A stretch of 64,000 nucleotides of DNA from Arabidopsis thaliana (lineage: Eukaryota > Streptophyta > Magnoliopsida > Brassicales > Brassicaceae): the NCBI RefSeq assembly GCF_000001735.4, contig NC_003075.7, positions 11,285,001-11,349,000 on the forward strand. Direction: 5' to 3'. Made by a program: the position numbers and the translations under genes. Positions within the stretch are counted from its first letter, which is position 1. Every line of letters begins with the position of its first letter. Shown one piece after another: positions 1-11,383 of this stretch. The notes below the pieces were generated by a model. That model saw only the letters and a list, made by a program, of their open reading frames with translations. It had not been told where the DNA came from and made no database searches.

Positions 1-54
1 TTTGGTTTGTTTCGTTTTTCGTAAACCCATAAAACTCTTGGTTGCTTATTACAG

Positions 55-1532
55 GTCAGCTAATATTGGAGTGTTTATATGCTTAAAATGTTGTGGTGTC
101 CACAGAAGCCTTGGCAGTCATATCTCAAAGGTTGTGACTCTTTGCTTCTCTTTCTAGTTTTGGTTTATCTTTGGTGAAAATTTGCCATTGGATTCCATTA
201 AGATGGCTTACAAATAATATTGTGGATTTGTTATCTCGCTCCACTTCTTCTTACAGAATCTTTTGCAAGTGTATTTATAGTTTTCAACTTTCCAGGTCTT
301 ATCCGTGACATTGGATGAATGGTCAGATGAAGAAGTCGATTCGATGATTGAAATTGGAGGAAATGCCTCTGCAAATTCAATTTACGAGGCGTTTATTCCT
401 GAAGGTAGCTCTAAGCCTGGACCTGATGCTAGTCATGACCAGCGTATGAGGTTCATTAGGTAGGTTACAAAAACCCGATAAGATAGTGTATATACCTTCA
501 TTAATAGTTTGGTGAAATATTCATCTCAAATCTTTGTTTCAGGTCGAAATATGAGCACCAAGAGTTTCTGAAACCAAGCTTGCGGATCACATCCGTGAGG
601 GGCTCTAGTACAAAGACTCCAGCATTTCTTTCATCGAGTCTATCTAAAAAGATTGTTGATAGCTTTCGCACTAATTCATCATCGCAACAGCCGGTAAAGC
701 TTCTTTATTTTTCATCTTTTTTTTACCATCTAACTGTTAGAATCAAGCAAGTAGAGCAAACTCTTTGAACTTGGATACTGCTAAGTCCTCTGATTCATGG
801 TGTTTTAAATTTAAACAATGACAGCAACTTGAAGGCATGGTTGAGTTTATTGGATTGTTGAAGGTGACTATTAAAAAGGGTACCAATATGGCCATCCGAG
901 ATATGATGTCAAGTGATCCCTATGTTGTGTTGACTCTAGGACAACAGGTAATTATAGTGAATACTTTTGAAATCTTGAAAGGTTTTCTCTTTATATGTTC
1001 TTACCATTGTTTAAGTGATCATTATTGTCATCTCTTTTTCTGATCGTTATCATCGTTTTACCAGAAGGCTCAATCTACTGTAGTGAAGAGCAACTTAAAC
1101 CCTGTCTGGAATGAGGAACTCATGCTCTCTGTTCCTCATAACTATGGCTCAGTGAAATTGGTAAAAGCTTGGTCTAATATTTCCAAAATCACTTTCTACT
1201 CTTGATGAATCATTACAGAAGTTTTTCCCTTACATTTTATGTTTTTGCAGCAAGTGTTTGACTATGACACATTTTCTGCTGATGACATAATGGGAGAAGC
1301 TGAGATTGATATCCAGCCTCTGATTACATCTGCAATGGCTTTTGGAGACCCTGAAATGTTTGGAGATATGCAGATTGGAAAATGGCTGAAATCGCACGAC
1401 AATGCTCTTATAGAAGATAGCATCATCAACATTGCAGATGGTAAAGTGAAGCAAGAGGTTCAAATCAAGCTTCAGAATGTTGAATCTGGTGAACTAGAAC
1501 TAGAAATGGAGTGGCTACCTCTTGAGCAATAA
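55..1532 (+). CDS. AGD12: ArfGAP with C2 domain (ZAC/AGD12 type), 3' part
   Basis: The gene enters from the left edge. Exons that I can splice are 55-130, 296-459, 543-693, 825-947, 1065-1160 and 1251-1532, all GT-AG. The first visible exon carries the second half of the ArfGAP zinc finger ([15 protein letters not shown]) and the next continues the GAP fold ([12 protein letters not shown]). Exons from 825 onward encode a C2 domain: [13 protein letters not shown], then the calcium-loop motif SSDPYVVL, then NPVWNEEL and the second aspartate loop [17 protein letters not shown]. The family stimulates GTP hydrolysis on ARF GTPases in vesicle traffic and binds phosphoinositides through C2. The first CX2C pair of the finger and the start codon lie outside the window. 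The identity (AT4G21160) is recalled; the domain order is visible. Confidence 0.93.
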
Positions 1533-1755
1533 ATAATCAACTATATAATAGGGTCATTATATATAACCAAACAAATTTTATTACTGTATTCATTATTTTA
1601 ACATTCCCCCTTGGTTCTTGTTTGACAAATTTTTGAAACTTTGATCTCATTGAAAACTTTCTTTCGTACTTTGTTGTTGTAATGTTCTTTTGGCAGATTA
1701 GATATTTGTATAACTCATATGATTATATGTTTTGACTCATGTTCTTCAAAAGATT
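1533..1755. other. Convergent 3' ends of AGD12 and a PPR gene
   Basis: This is a 223-bp AT-rich spacer between two stop codons on opposite strands. It must hold both 3' UTRs and poly(A) sites. I see no coding signal in it. Confidence 0.6.
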
Positions 1756-3513
1756 TCATTTGAAACCTAAGATAAGACGCTTATAGGTTACTAAATCAGG
1801 TTTCAAACCCAATCTCAACATTTCATCATGGGATCTCATAGCTTTCTTCATCTCCTTCACACGACACAACCCTTGAATCATAATTGTAAAACTCTTGCTG
1901 TTCACTGAATTTATCTCTTTCATGTACTCAAACACTACAACTGCTTCTTCCACCATCTCTTTTTGCCTCATCATAAGCCGATCAAGAACCGCGTTATAAG
2001 CATTCACATCTAAACTTCCTTTCATTTTCTTTATCTTTTCATGTAGTACCAGTGCTTTCTCTAGTTTCCCGCTTCTGCAGTAACGTTCCATCAACAATCC
2101 ACATGCAAAAGAATCGAAATAAACCTCCATTTCCATAACCGAATCAAGAAGCTTCTCTGCGGATTTCCATCTTCTTTTCCTACACATAGATGCTAAAACT
2201 TCTGATAGCTTGTGTGTACAAGGAACAAAACCGCGCTTTATAACATCTACAAGCAATTCCTCTTCTTCCTCTGAGCTATTATCATCTCTGCAAAGGGCAT
2301 TTGCGAATTCGATATAGCAACTCTCATCAAGTACAGTAATACCTTTCCGACAAATCATTCGATATACATCAACAGCTTCTTTTGTTCTCTTCTTTCTTGA
2401 CAGTGCTTTTAACATACAACCGTATGTCGAATCCCACAATCTCACTGTTTCACCATTGCAGGCTTTACGGAAAAGCATCTCAGAGGCAAACGTTTTCCCC
2501 ATATCGCAAAGTCTTTCAATGATTTTATCATTCACAGCCGAATCACCTAAAGTAACAAACTTTTTCTCCACCATCAAACAGAGAACCTTATCAATGAACT
2601 CAGCATCTCCTAATCTACATGCATCATCTAATACGCAACCGTAAGAACAAAAACTCAACTCTAGTTTCTTGTCATCCATCTCATGAATTAAACTAAACAC
2701 AGCATCAAACTCTCCATTTCTGCTATAACATTCCACAAGATTAGTGTAAATCTTGCAGCTTTCAACACCTGTTTCCATCAATTTAAAAACACTCTTGGAT
2801 CTCCCTTGTTCGCATAAAATCTGAGCAATCAAATCCCAAGTCAACTCATCAGAGACAATCCCGTTTCGAACCATGGCACTATACAAACACAAAGCCACTC
2901 TAAACTGGTTTTCTTTAACCAGAGAACCAAGAAGAGAGTTATAAGCACTTTGAGAAGGTGAAAGTCTCAATCTTCTCATAAAACCAAACACTTCCAAACC
3001 ATTATGATGACTACCCTTTAAGGCATAATACTCAAGCACTAAGCTAAGCGAGACAGACAGTGAAACTTCACCTTCAAACCACCGATGCATTTCTCCAACA
3101 ACTAAAGACACAGAATTGGTTTCAACCAGAGGACGCAAGAGCATTTCTGCTCGTTCCAAGAGACCTGATTCAGCAGCAACTTCAATTACTCGACAATGAG
3201 ACTTAAGATCCGGCTCGAACCGAAGATGGGTTTTGGCAAAATCGAAGAAATCAAGAGTGGTTTTAGGGCATTTTCGAGTTTCACGGAGGATCTGGAGGAA
3301 TACAGGTGAAGTAAGTGTTGACCTTGGGAGCTTGGATTTAACATATTGGAGATGAGTGATCCAGTTACGACGTTGTAAGAGAATTGAAGATATTTCTGTG
3401 GCTACTCGGAACAGAGTCTGTTGGGTTTTCCAATCGGAAGCAGAGGATGTTGATGGAGTCGCTGAAGTCGAGAATCGTTTGAAGAATCCAACACTTGTGT
3501 GGATAAGAACCAT
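1756..3513 (-). CDS. Pentatricopeptide repeat protein, P class (585 aa)
   Basis: This is an intronless ORF of 585 codons starting at ATG 3513. The N-terminus (MVLIHTSVGFFKRFS, rich in Ser, Arg and hydroxylated residues, no acid) looks like an organelle transit peptide. The rest shows degenerate 35-residue helical repeats such as SAYNSLLGSLVKENQF, YTNLVECYSRNGEFDAV and VNAYNAVLDRLM, ending with KSFTIMIQGLCRVKEMKKA. There is no E or DYW tail, so it is P class. Such proteins bind single organelle transcripts and affect their stability, splicing or translation. The RNA target cannot be read from the sequence. I match it from memory to AT4G21170. It diverges from ERDJ2B, with about 820 bp between start codons. 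Confidence 0.93.
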   Translation of the reverse strand: MVLIHTSVGFFKRFSTSATPSTSSASDWKTQQTLFRVATEISSILLQRRNWITHLQYVKSKLPRSTLTSPVFLQILRETRKCPKTTLDFFDFAKTHLRFEPDLKSHCRVIEVAAESGLLERAEMLLRPLVETNSVSLVVGEMHRWFEGEVSLSVSLSLVLEYYALKGSHHNGLEVFGFMRRLRLSPSQSAYNSLLGSLVKENQFRVALCLYSAMVRNGIVSDELTWDLIAQILCEQGRSKSVFKLMETGVESCKIYTNLVECYSRNGEFDAVFSLIHEMDDKKLELSFCSYGCVLDDACRLGDAEFIDKVLCLMVEKKFVTLGDSAVNDKIIERLCDMGKTFASEMLFRKACNGETVRLWDSTYGCMLKALSRKKRTKEAVDVYRMICRKGITVLDESCYIEFANALCRDDNSSEEEEELLVDVIKRGFVPCTHKLSEVLASMCRKRRWKSAEKLLDSVMEMEVYFDSFACGLLMERYCRSGKLEKALVLHEKIKKMKGSLDVNAYNAVLDRLMMRQKEMVEEAVVVFEYMKEINSVNSKSFTIMIQGLCRVKEMKKAMRSHDEMLRLGLKPDLVTYKRLILGFK

Positions 3514-3886
3514 TTAGGTGCTTCACCAATTCAAAAATCTGTCCTCTTTTTTCTAACAAACCCCAAAATCGATTCTTCAACCAAAATTCATCCTCAAAGC
3601 CCAAAGGGTTTAAGGAAAGTTGATCAAGAACAACAAAAGATGAAAACTTGCCTGAATCTTAGCATTGACGTTCAGAGTGTGAGTTATCCTCTGCAGGTCA
3701 GTGCACAGAGGCTCAGCTGCGCAAGCGCTTCATTACCCGGAGATCTTCTGCCTAATTCAGTCAACGTCATTACTCAATTTATCTTAACAGTATCCAAAAC
3801 GCGGCGTATATGTCTCATTATCATCGTTACGTGTCGTCTTTTCATTCGCTGTAATGATTCATCACCTTCTCTTCTTCATAAACCTC

Positions 3887-3917
<31 letters not shown>

Positions 3918-4336
3918 CTTCTTCTTCTTCAGTTTCGCAATTCGATTCCTAAAGTCAGCAGTTTTGTTTCTTCAGTTTCTTCTCAAACCGATACTTGATC
4001 AAGGTAAAATATTTCTTGCTTCTCTCTCGTTTTGAATGGTATGCAATCGAAATCCAATTTTTTCCTGAATTTTCCTTTCATTCGTACGTTGTTCTTTGTA
4101 AATTAGACAAATTTTTGTCTTCTCTTGATCTCCTTCACGTTTGTTCTGATGTGATTTTAAATCGATTTGTAAATCAAAATTTACTTCTGATTAATCATGT
4201 TAGGCCTGAAATTTGAAAAAATGTGAGGCAAACTTTAATCTCAATGTCTGATAATGCAAGCATAACAGAGCAATTTTGTTTTATGTAGAATCTCTGATTG
4301 AAAGGGCTCTTTAAAATAAGAAGAAGGGTCTAAAAG
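3514..4336. promoter_or_regulatory. Divergent promoter, PPR gene / ERDJ2B, with 5' UTR intron
   Basis: The 823-bp region between two divergent start codons holds a pure CTT microsatellite (3888-3930). On the plus strand there is a good donor at 4004 (AAG/gtaaaat) and a good acceptor ending at 4288 (tttatgtag), 48 nt before the ERDJ2B start. This implies a 285-nt leader intron for ERDJ2B, common in housekeeping plant genes. An ORF of 178 codons spans 3499-4035 but is antisense to the PPR start and runs through the CTT tract, so I do not treat it as a gene. Confidence 0.5.
3888..3930 (+). repeat. (CTT)14 microsatellite
   Basis: There are about 14 uninterrupted CTT units just upstream of the predicted leader intron of ERDJ2B. 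CTT-rich tracts are common in Arabidopsis 5' UTRs and core promoters. Confidence 0.9.
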
Positions 4337-7179
4337 ATGGCAGAATCAGAAGAGAATAGCGTTTTGTTTCCCATTTTCATTTTGACAATGATGGCAATTC
4401 CATTGGTTCCTTATACATTTGTGAAGCTAAGCCGCGCTTTTTCTAAGAAACAACGGAGTATACATTGTCAATGTCTTGAGTGTGATCGTTCAGGGAAGTA
4501 CAAGAGATCCATTTCTCAAAGTGTTAGTTTTTCTTTTTCCCCCACACTAACTCTTTCCGAATAATGATTGATTTAACTGTATGATGTTCTTACCTCTTGA
4601 ACTTGTTTGATTTTGTCTTCTGCAGATCTCTAGCTTCACTTCTTGTAGCAACTTGACAGTTGTCCTACTTTGGATTGTAATGATCTTCTTGATTTATCAT
4701 ACTAAGAACATGAGCCGTGAGGTAATAACTAATAATTATCTCTTCAAGCTTAGTCCAAGATTGCTTCATTTGCTTATTCATTATCTTGGGTAAATATTAT
4801 AGAGTCAACTCTTTGAGCCATTCGGTATACTCGGTTTGGAACCTGGTGCTTCAGATTCAGAAATCAAGAAAGCATATAGAAGACTCTCTATTCAATACCA
4901 TCCTGATAAAAATCCTGATCCAGGTCGAAATGCTTCCTGGTCCTCTTCCTTGATAATCGTTTATTTCCTCCCTTTTGATACATTGTTATGTGTTCTTAGT
5001 ATTGCTTATTTGTGTATTGTAATGGTACAGAGGCCAATAAATATTTTGTGGAGTCCATAGCTAAAGCTTACCAAGCTTTGACTGATCCGTTATCCCGCGA
5101 AAACTTTGAGAAGTACGGTCATCCGGATGGTAGACAGGTAATGACTATATAACCTCCATTGTTTGTTTGTTTTTACACTTACATGTTAGAATAGTGTTTT
5201 TTCCTCAAATGAAAATTGAGACTTCTTTGTAAATTGTGCTCGCAATTTCAAATGCAAATCTAAAGGAGTGTTTGAAACAATTGAGGCCATATTCTCATGT
5301 TTTTGTAGCATATTATGGGCTTTGCCGTCTCCAAATGATAATTGAAATATTTGTAAATGTGATTGATGCAGGGTTATACAATGGGAATTGCTCTTCCTCA
5401 ATTTATTTTAAACATGAATGGAGAATCTGGTGGGATATTATTGTTGTGTACAGTTGGTTTATGTATTCTTTTGCCACTAGTGATCGCTTCAATCTATCTC
5501 TGGAGATCATCAAAGTATACTGGGAATCACGTTAAGCTTCAAACTCGTCAAGCATATTTCGAGTTATTGCAACCCTCTTTAACTCCAAGCAAAGTTATGG
5601 ATATTTTCATCAGAGCAGCTGAATACGCAGAGATTTCAGTTCGTAAATCCGATGATGAATCTCTGCAGAAACTCTTTATGTCTGTCAAAAGCGAGCTAAA
5701 TTTGGATCCTAAGAAGTTGAAGCAAGAGGAAGCTAAGTTTTGGAAAAAGCATCCTGCAACTATCAAGGTTGGTGTTTTTTTAATACATGAGTAACACAAA
5801 AGTATTGGATAGAATCTTGAAAGTGCTAACTTTTTTTCCCGTTCATTTTTCTCTGCAACAGACTGAGCTTTTGATACAGAAACAGTTAACTCGTGAATCA
5901 TCAGTCCTGTCTCCGACTCTGCAACGTGATTTCAGGCATGTGCTAGAGTTTGCACCTCGCCTGCTTGAAGATTTGATTAAGGTCTTATATAGTCTTTATT
6001 TTTTTTGCATAAAATAAAGGTTATTACAAAGTTGATGATGACTTGAATCTCCTAATTTTACATAAGATGTGAAAAAGGTTTCAAGCTTAAGCATAGGGAA
6101 ATTTCAACGCGAAACTATATGATATTGTGAGTTTCTTACAGATGGCCGTTATACCCCGCAATGAACAAGGGCGTGGATGGTTACGTCCTGCACTTGGAGT
6201 AATGGAGCTATCTCAATGCATTGTTCAGGTATTAAGATGTTTCCAACTTTACATTTGCCAAAAAAAAAAAAGATTTTTCAGCCTAATTATAGTTGTTTGA
6301 TTGCAGGCTGTTCCTCTTAGTGCAAGGAAGTCATCTTCAGAAGACATTGCTCCTTTCTTGCAACTCCCTCATTTCAATGAATCTATCGCTAAATCGATAG
6401 CGTTGCAGGTTAAATCATTCCAAAAGTTTCAAGAACTGAGCTTGGCAGAACGTTCTAAACTGCTCAGAGAGGTTGTGAGTTTGTCAGAAACCGATGTTCA
6501 AGACATCGAGAAAGTGTTAGAAATGATACCTTCTCTTAAAATCAACGTCACTTGCAAAACAGAAGGCGAAGAAGGCATTCAAGAAGGCGATATTATGACA
6601 GTTCAAGCTTGGATCACTCTGAAACGTCCCAATGGACTCATAGGCGCTATTCCTCACTCACCTTACTTTCCTTTCCACAAAGAGGAAAACTTTTGGGTTC
6701 TTCTTGCGGATTCAAACCATGTCTGGTTCTTTCAGAAGGTTAAATTCATGGATGAAGCTGGAGCTATAGCCGCTGCATCAAACACTATTACTGAAACAAT
6801 GGAACCTTTAGGAGCAAGCGTCAAGGAAACAAATGATGCAGTTAAAGAAGCTGTTGAGAAGGTTAAAAGTGGGTCAAGATTGGTAATGGGGAGACTCTTA
6901 GCACCTGGAGAAGGTACTTATAACTTGACTTGCTTCTGCCTAAGCGATACTTGGATCGGTTGTGACCAAAAGACATCACTGAAAGTCGAGGTTTTGAAAA
7001 GAACCCGTGATGTGGAGGGTGAGAATGCAGAAGAAGGATTAGAGGAAGAGGATGATGAGATTGAAGAGGAGGATTACGAAAGCGAATACAGTGAGGACGA
7101 GGAAGATAAGAAGAGAGGGTCAAAGAAGAAAGTAAACAAGGAATCGAGTTCTGAAGAGTCAGGATCAGATGAAGAGTAA
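4337..7179 (+). CDS. ERDJ2B: ER-membrane DnaJ/Sec63 protein (ERdj2 type), 661 aa
   Basis: Eight exons: 4337-4522, 4626-4721, 4803-4923, 5031-5137, 5372-5767, 5862-5981, 6142-6228 and 6307-7179. They sum to 661 codons plus stop. Membrane segments lie near residues 11-31 and 70-88, then a J domain with the HPD triad at residues 127-129 (YHPDKNPDP), a third membrane segment after the J domain ([18 protein letters not shown]), a Sec63/Brl region, and an acidic C-tail rich in Glu/Asp/Ser ([14 protein letters not shown]). ERdj2/Sec63 is the membrane partner of the Sec61 translocon: its lumenal J domain recruits BiP to pull proteins into the ER. Arabidopsis has two copies; I call this one B from recall (AT4G21180). 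The HPD motif is intact, so it should be active. Confidence 0.96.
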
Positions 7180-7492
7180 AAGAACAAAAAGTAGTTAACG
7201 TTGATCTGAAATTATTGTCTGAAATTATACAATAATTTTTGTTTTCAGAGCTTACACAGTCGTACTAAAAGATTTTACAGTATTTAATCTTTTTGCTGAG
7301 TTTAATACTCTTTTTAGTTGACTCTTCAAATCTATACCTTGTTTTGACTCTTAAGCTCAGATAGTTCAAAACTTTTCTGGTCATGTTTTCGTCAGAAACC
7401 CAAGCTCAGCCCCAGAAAGCTTCTTTGAAGAACCTTGGCCGTCTATCTATTTTCCTTATAGATGATTCAACGGTAGATACGATCTCAAAAGC
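7180..7492. other. Convergent 3' ends of ERDJ2B and EMB1417
   Basis: This is a 313-bp spacer between stop codons on opposite strands. It is AT-rich and presumably holds both 3' UTRs. I see no other feature. Confidence 0.6.
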
Positions 7493-8763
7493 TCATGAAG
7501 AGTCCAAATGATCAAGACTGGGTTCTCTAGAAGTAATCTGTCCTTGACTTCCACCCAAAAGTTCTTTTTCATCTTCTTCCTCTTCACTGAGATCCTCACC
7601 ATCTTCTTCTTCACTCTCAATCTCATTGTCAATCTTATCTTCGTCGCTGCTTAAACCACCTTCACCTTCGCTTAGCTCATTCAGCTGCTTTGCCTTGACC
7701 TTAACACGTCTTCCTTTGATGTATCTAAACTCCCACTGTGGTGGAGGATATTTCTTCATCAGTTTCTCGTACTTATCCTTCATCTCTAGTTTCACAAACA
7801 CTTTTCCAACCATAGACACAATCGCAACATTCGGTTTCACTCCAAGCTCCTCCATGTCAGCAAAGACCTAAGAAAACACTCAATAGTTTCATACATCAAC
7901 TTCTCTGATAGAATCTCTGCCAGTTGCAAATACTTAGTAAGAAAGATTTTTTAAGTGTACCTCGAAGAGCTTTTGGTGCATATCTCTCTTGTAATATATA
8001 GAGATCATTTTGTTGAAGAACTTTCTAGGAGTTCCTTCTAAATGTTCCATGAACAATTTGTTCCACAATTCCTCAGCTTCGTCAAGGCGATTATCTTCTG
8101 CTAAAGCATTTAGTAATGAGAAGTAAGTTCCCATTGTTCTTCCTTGGCCTTTACTCAGCATCCATTTTGTCACCTAACAAAATCCATAAACATTATTCTA
8201 CATTCATCTAACTAAAAAAAGAAACACAGCTCTTACTGCTTAATAAACAAGCATACCTGAATAATCTTCTTCCATTCTTTTTCATCTTCAAGTATAACTA
8301 ATGCCTTCTTAACTATAACAAGAGGGAACTCTAATTCCCAAGCAATGAAGGAATCAAGCGCTCCATAAACTTCTTCTTTAACATTCGACAATCCTTTTAT
8401 CTGCAGATTAACAATACTCACTAACTCTAAAAGAGATTGCAGAACACAAAAACATATGAAGAGAGCATTACACAAGCAATCATTTTGGCAGCTTTAGAGA
8501 TAGTTCCAATCCTCTTCCTTGTTTTCCATACACGAGGAGACCGAGGTCTTGGACCTCTCGCCGCACAAACCTGAAAGATTATTGAATTCGAAGACAACAT
8601 GTGAAATTTTGAAACCAAGAGACTGTCGAAATGTTTAGTTAAAGAAGGTATAAGAAACATAAATACGAACCACAACATTGTTAGGCTTTTTGGTGAAGAG
8701 CTTAGTTGATGATTCCCTTGTTTGAAGAAGAAGATAAGGTAATGAATATCTCAAGCTTAGCAT
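7493..8763 (-). CDS. EMB1417: Small PPR-like protein EMB1417 (307 aa)
   Basis: Five exons on the minus strand: 8671-8763, 8472-8570, 8257-8400, 7961-8173 and 7493-7867, giving 307 residues. The start is ATG at 8763, one base after a likely leader-intron acceptor. The N-terminus ([20 protein letters not shown]) resembles a transit peptide. Basic segments follow ([16 protein letters not shown]), then a few PPR-like helical pairs ([35 protein letters not shown]), then a strongly acidic tail ([17 protein letters not shown]). From recall this is AT4G21190, where loss of function gives embryo lethality. The short repeat tract plus basic and acidic flanks suggests an RNA-binding organelle protein. 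The exact target is unknown. Confidence 0.92.
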
Positions 8764-8784
8764 CCTGAAAAAAATCAATTCAGA

Positions 8785-8817
8785 GAAGAAGAAGAAGAAG
8801 AAGAAGAAGAAGAAGAA
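8785..8817 (-). repeat. (TTC)11 microsatellite in the EMB1417 leader intron
   Basis: Eleven GAA units on the plus strand read as TTC on the transcribed strand. They lie about 20-50 nt before the predicted 3' splice site, where the pyrimidine tract belongs. Confidence 0.85.
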
Positions 8818-9054
8818 CCCAGAAATCTTAAAGCTTTCTCCTTTTCAGCCACTAGAGATATCTAGTGAATTCAATTTACAATTGTGTAAGTTTTCTAGAG
8901 AATCGAAACACATATTGTTCAACTTACCTGTGCTTTCTTCTTCTTCGTTCTCACTCTGTCTGATAATTTGCGCTTCTCTGTGTCCTCCAAGTTCCCTCTG
9001 ATGTCTGATTCTCATCCAAAACATACGAAATGCGTTTATGGAAGTAACGGATAA

Positions 9055-9119
9055 GGCCCATTAACTAGTAAAGTTAAATAGGCCCATTAACTAGTAAAGT
9101 TAAATAGGCCCATTAACCT
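9055..9119 (+). repeat. 26-bp tandem repeat with three site II motifs
   Basis: The unit begins ggcccattaactagtaaag and is 26 bp. Two full copies (9055-9080, 9081-9106) are exact, followed by a third partial copy from 9107. Each copy carries GGCCCA, the reverse complement of site II (TGGGCC). Confidence 0.95.
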
Positions 9120-9562
9120 GAAAATTTTGACCCGTCGTCTGTATTCTTCATCTCTTTCCTCTTCGCCATCGATTCTCTGAGCTGGAAACGAATTCTCTCT
9201 CTCTCAGCTTATAGATACCCAAATTAAGGTAATTTTACTCTTCTTCGTGATTCTTCTTCGATTAGGTTTTGGTTTGAATCTCGAATCGATGATTTTCGAA
9301 CTGATTTGCTCTTGAAAATCATGTGGTTCTGCTCCATGTTAAATTGAGATCCGAAATTTTAGAATATTAGAATGACTTGTGAAATGTTAGTATGATACAA
9401 AAACCATATCTTTCCTTCTTTTGCTTCTTCAACATAAGGGTCTTTTGCTTAGTTTTGCTGTAAATTCCTTATGGGTTTTTAGCAGAGAAATAAAAGATCT
9501 GATTTTTAACATCCATTACAAGCGATTCAGATTTTGCTTTTTTCTTGCAGAAGAAGTGAAAG

Positions 9563-10192
9563 ATGCATCCTCCACTTACACCACATAGACATCCAATGTG
9601 TCTGGAGGTGAGAGTTTGCTCAACTTGTAGTTTCAATCCTCTGTTAGTTTTAACCTCTGTGACTGCTTCTTTGAGAATAAGATCAATCTTATAACAGTGT
9701 ATTAGAGCTGTACGCAAATGAGATGAGAGATTTTTGTAAAATATATGCAATTTATGTGATAACTCCTATGTGTGTCAATCTCTAGCTTTAGTAAGCCTTT
9801 GCAAACAAGCTACATGACTGCATTTGGAAAGAGCAAACCTTTCAAAAGAAATCAGTTTGATATGTTTTGTTCTACTTACTAATTCTTTCTGTTTGTCATA
9901 TGTTTGGTAGATAATTGAGGAATTTCAAAAGTGTCATATAGACCATCCGATTGGGAAATTCTTTGGAGAATGTACAGAGCTGAAAGTAAAGCTTGATCGA
10001 TGTTTCCGCCAAGAGGTAATAAGTTACTAATAGTCGATTAAGTATGTTTCGGTTCAAAGTTTTCCTCTTAGAGATGATATCTTTACAATATATTTGCAGA
10101 AAGCTGTGAAGCGGAAGGTAAATTTCGAACAAAGCAAGAAACTTCAAGAAAGACTGAAAGCTATAAGGAAAGAAGAAACCGCAGAGACTTGA
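9563..10192 (+). CDS. Twin CX9C mitochondrial assembly protein (CMC1/CMC2-like), 80 aa
   Basis: Three exons, 9563-9607, 9911-10015 and 10100-10192, give 80 residues. The protein starts MHPPLTPHRHPMC and shows two CX9C motifs: C-LEIIEEFQK-C and C-TELKVKLDR-C. This twin CX9C helix hairpin is the mark of small intermembrane-space proteins imported and oxidised by Mia40, and the N-terminus and spacing resemble CMC2. Such proteins help cytochrome c oxidase assembly. A basic lysine-rich C-terminus follows. From recall it corresponds to AT4G21192. It is too fragmented by introns to show as a long ORF. Its promoter has tandem site II motifs, which suits a mitochondrial role. Confidence 0.9.
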
Positions 10193-11383
10193 GCATTGTT
10201 GTATAATAATCCTATAAAGAACATGTGCGTGTGTCTATTTCAAAAGAACACATTTCTAAATTGATCCACAAAGAAGAGTTTTGATACTCTTTTGCCTCGT
10301 AAATGAGTGAAAAACATAGTATTGCACTTGTATTGATTAGGGTTTAGCGTTTTGAAATACTAGGTCTGCAGCAAAATTGTTTCTTACACCTTTATCTATG
10401 GAAGTAAGGCGAGTAGCTACACGATTTTCATTTTATTGTGGCTACAATTTAGTTTCCATTGACTTCTAAAGTTCCTTAACATTGAGTCTGTTTTGGAAAC
10501 TGCTAGTTCTCTATCTTATGTTCGATCTCCATGACAGTTTTAGCGAATGTTGAATCTCTAGTATAACAACATCTCTAAAGGACTGAGTTCAAAGAAACAT
10601 TATGCAAATGTTAGAAGGTCTGTTCTGAAATGATCTGTTATCATTAAAACGTCCTTACAAACGAGAACAAGAAATATGTTTTGCAGTTTTGCTTTGCTTT
10701 AGTTGAGCAATTAAATTCTATTGACTACAAAACATCACTCTTAAAATGTTACAGAACATAACGTTTTTCTGTAATCAAAATTTTGTTCTACCAAGATTTT
10801 ATACCACTGAAACAGAGGTGGTCAAGGAAAATCAGACCATGTGTTTGTTAGTTTTCTGTTACACAGTGTTTGTTGGCACGTGGTCTCCAACATTTCAAAG
10901 AATTTTCTTCCAGAAGTCATCAGAAGAAGAAGCCAACCATTTGACTGATCAATTTATTTCACAAGTACCAAGAAAAATGCTATTTAATAAGGGAAAGAAA
11001 CAACAATTGGAACATTGTTTGATGCAAATATTTGCATTCGAGAAAACTCGGGCCAAAAATTGCATGTGATCGTAGAAATCACCACGTATGAGCCGACAAG
11101 GTTTCAGGGTAACGGTTATTTTGCTGGATCTTATTCTAATCATCACATGCTTTGTTTTTCTTTTCTATTTTTATTGTCTACGACTTGTTGGACCAATTCA
11201 AGACCAGAACCACCTCCATATCTTCGTTCTCACTTGTGTCAATGTATCATAAAATCAATTTTTTTCTTCTTTTTTTGGTGTAATGTTAAGATCGACTTGT
11301 TTTAACACGCCTAGTTCAAATGATTGAAGTTGGATGTCATATCTTTATTGCATTTTTTTCTTTTCTATTGTTGGTTCTTGCAG

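Larger units (their letters stand above)
8764..9562. promoter_or_regulatory. Divergent promoter, EMB1417 / CX9C gene, with two leader introns
   Basis: For EMB1417 (minus) a leader intron 8765-8927 is predicted: donor gtaagt reading leftward from 8927, acceptor ttttcag ending one base before the ATG. For the plus-strand gene a leader intron 9229-9550 is predicted (AAG/gtaattt to ttcttgcag), 12 nt before its ATG. Between them sit three site II motifs in a 26-bp tandem repeat (9055-9119). Site II motifs are well known in plant genes for mitochondrial and ribosomal proteins. Confidence 0.55.

Noticed and set aside
3499..4035. 178-codon plus-strand ORF
   Set aside because: It overlaps the PPR start in antisense, is carried by the CTT repeat (poly-Phe) and shows no domain. 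It fits a leader region of ERDJ2B instead.
10746..11069. 107-codon ORF in the large gap
   Set aside because: No recognisable domain, no clear promoter or splice partner, and length is possible by chance in AT-rich DNA.
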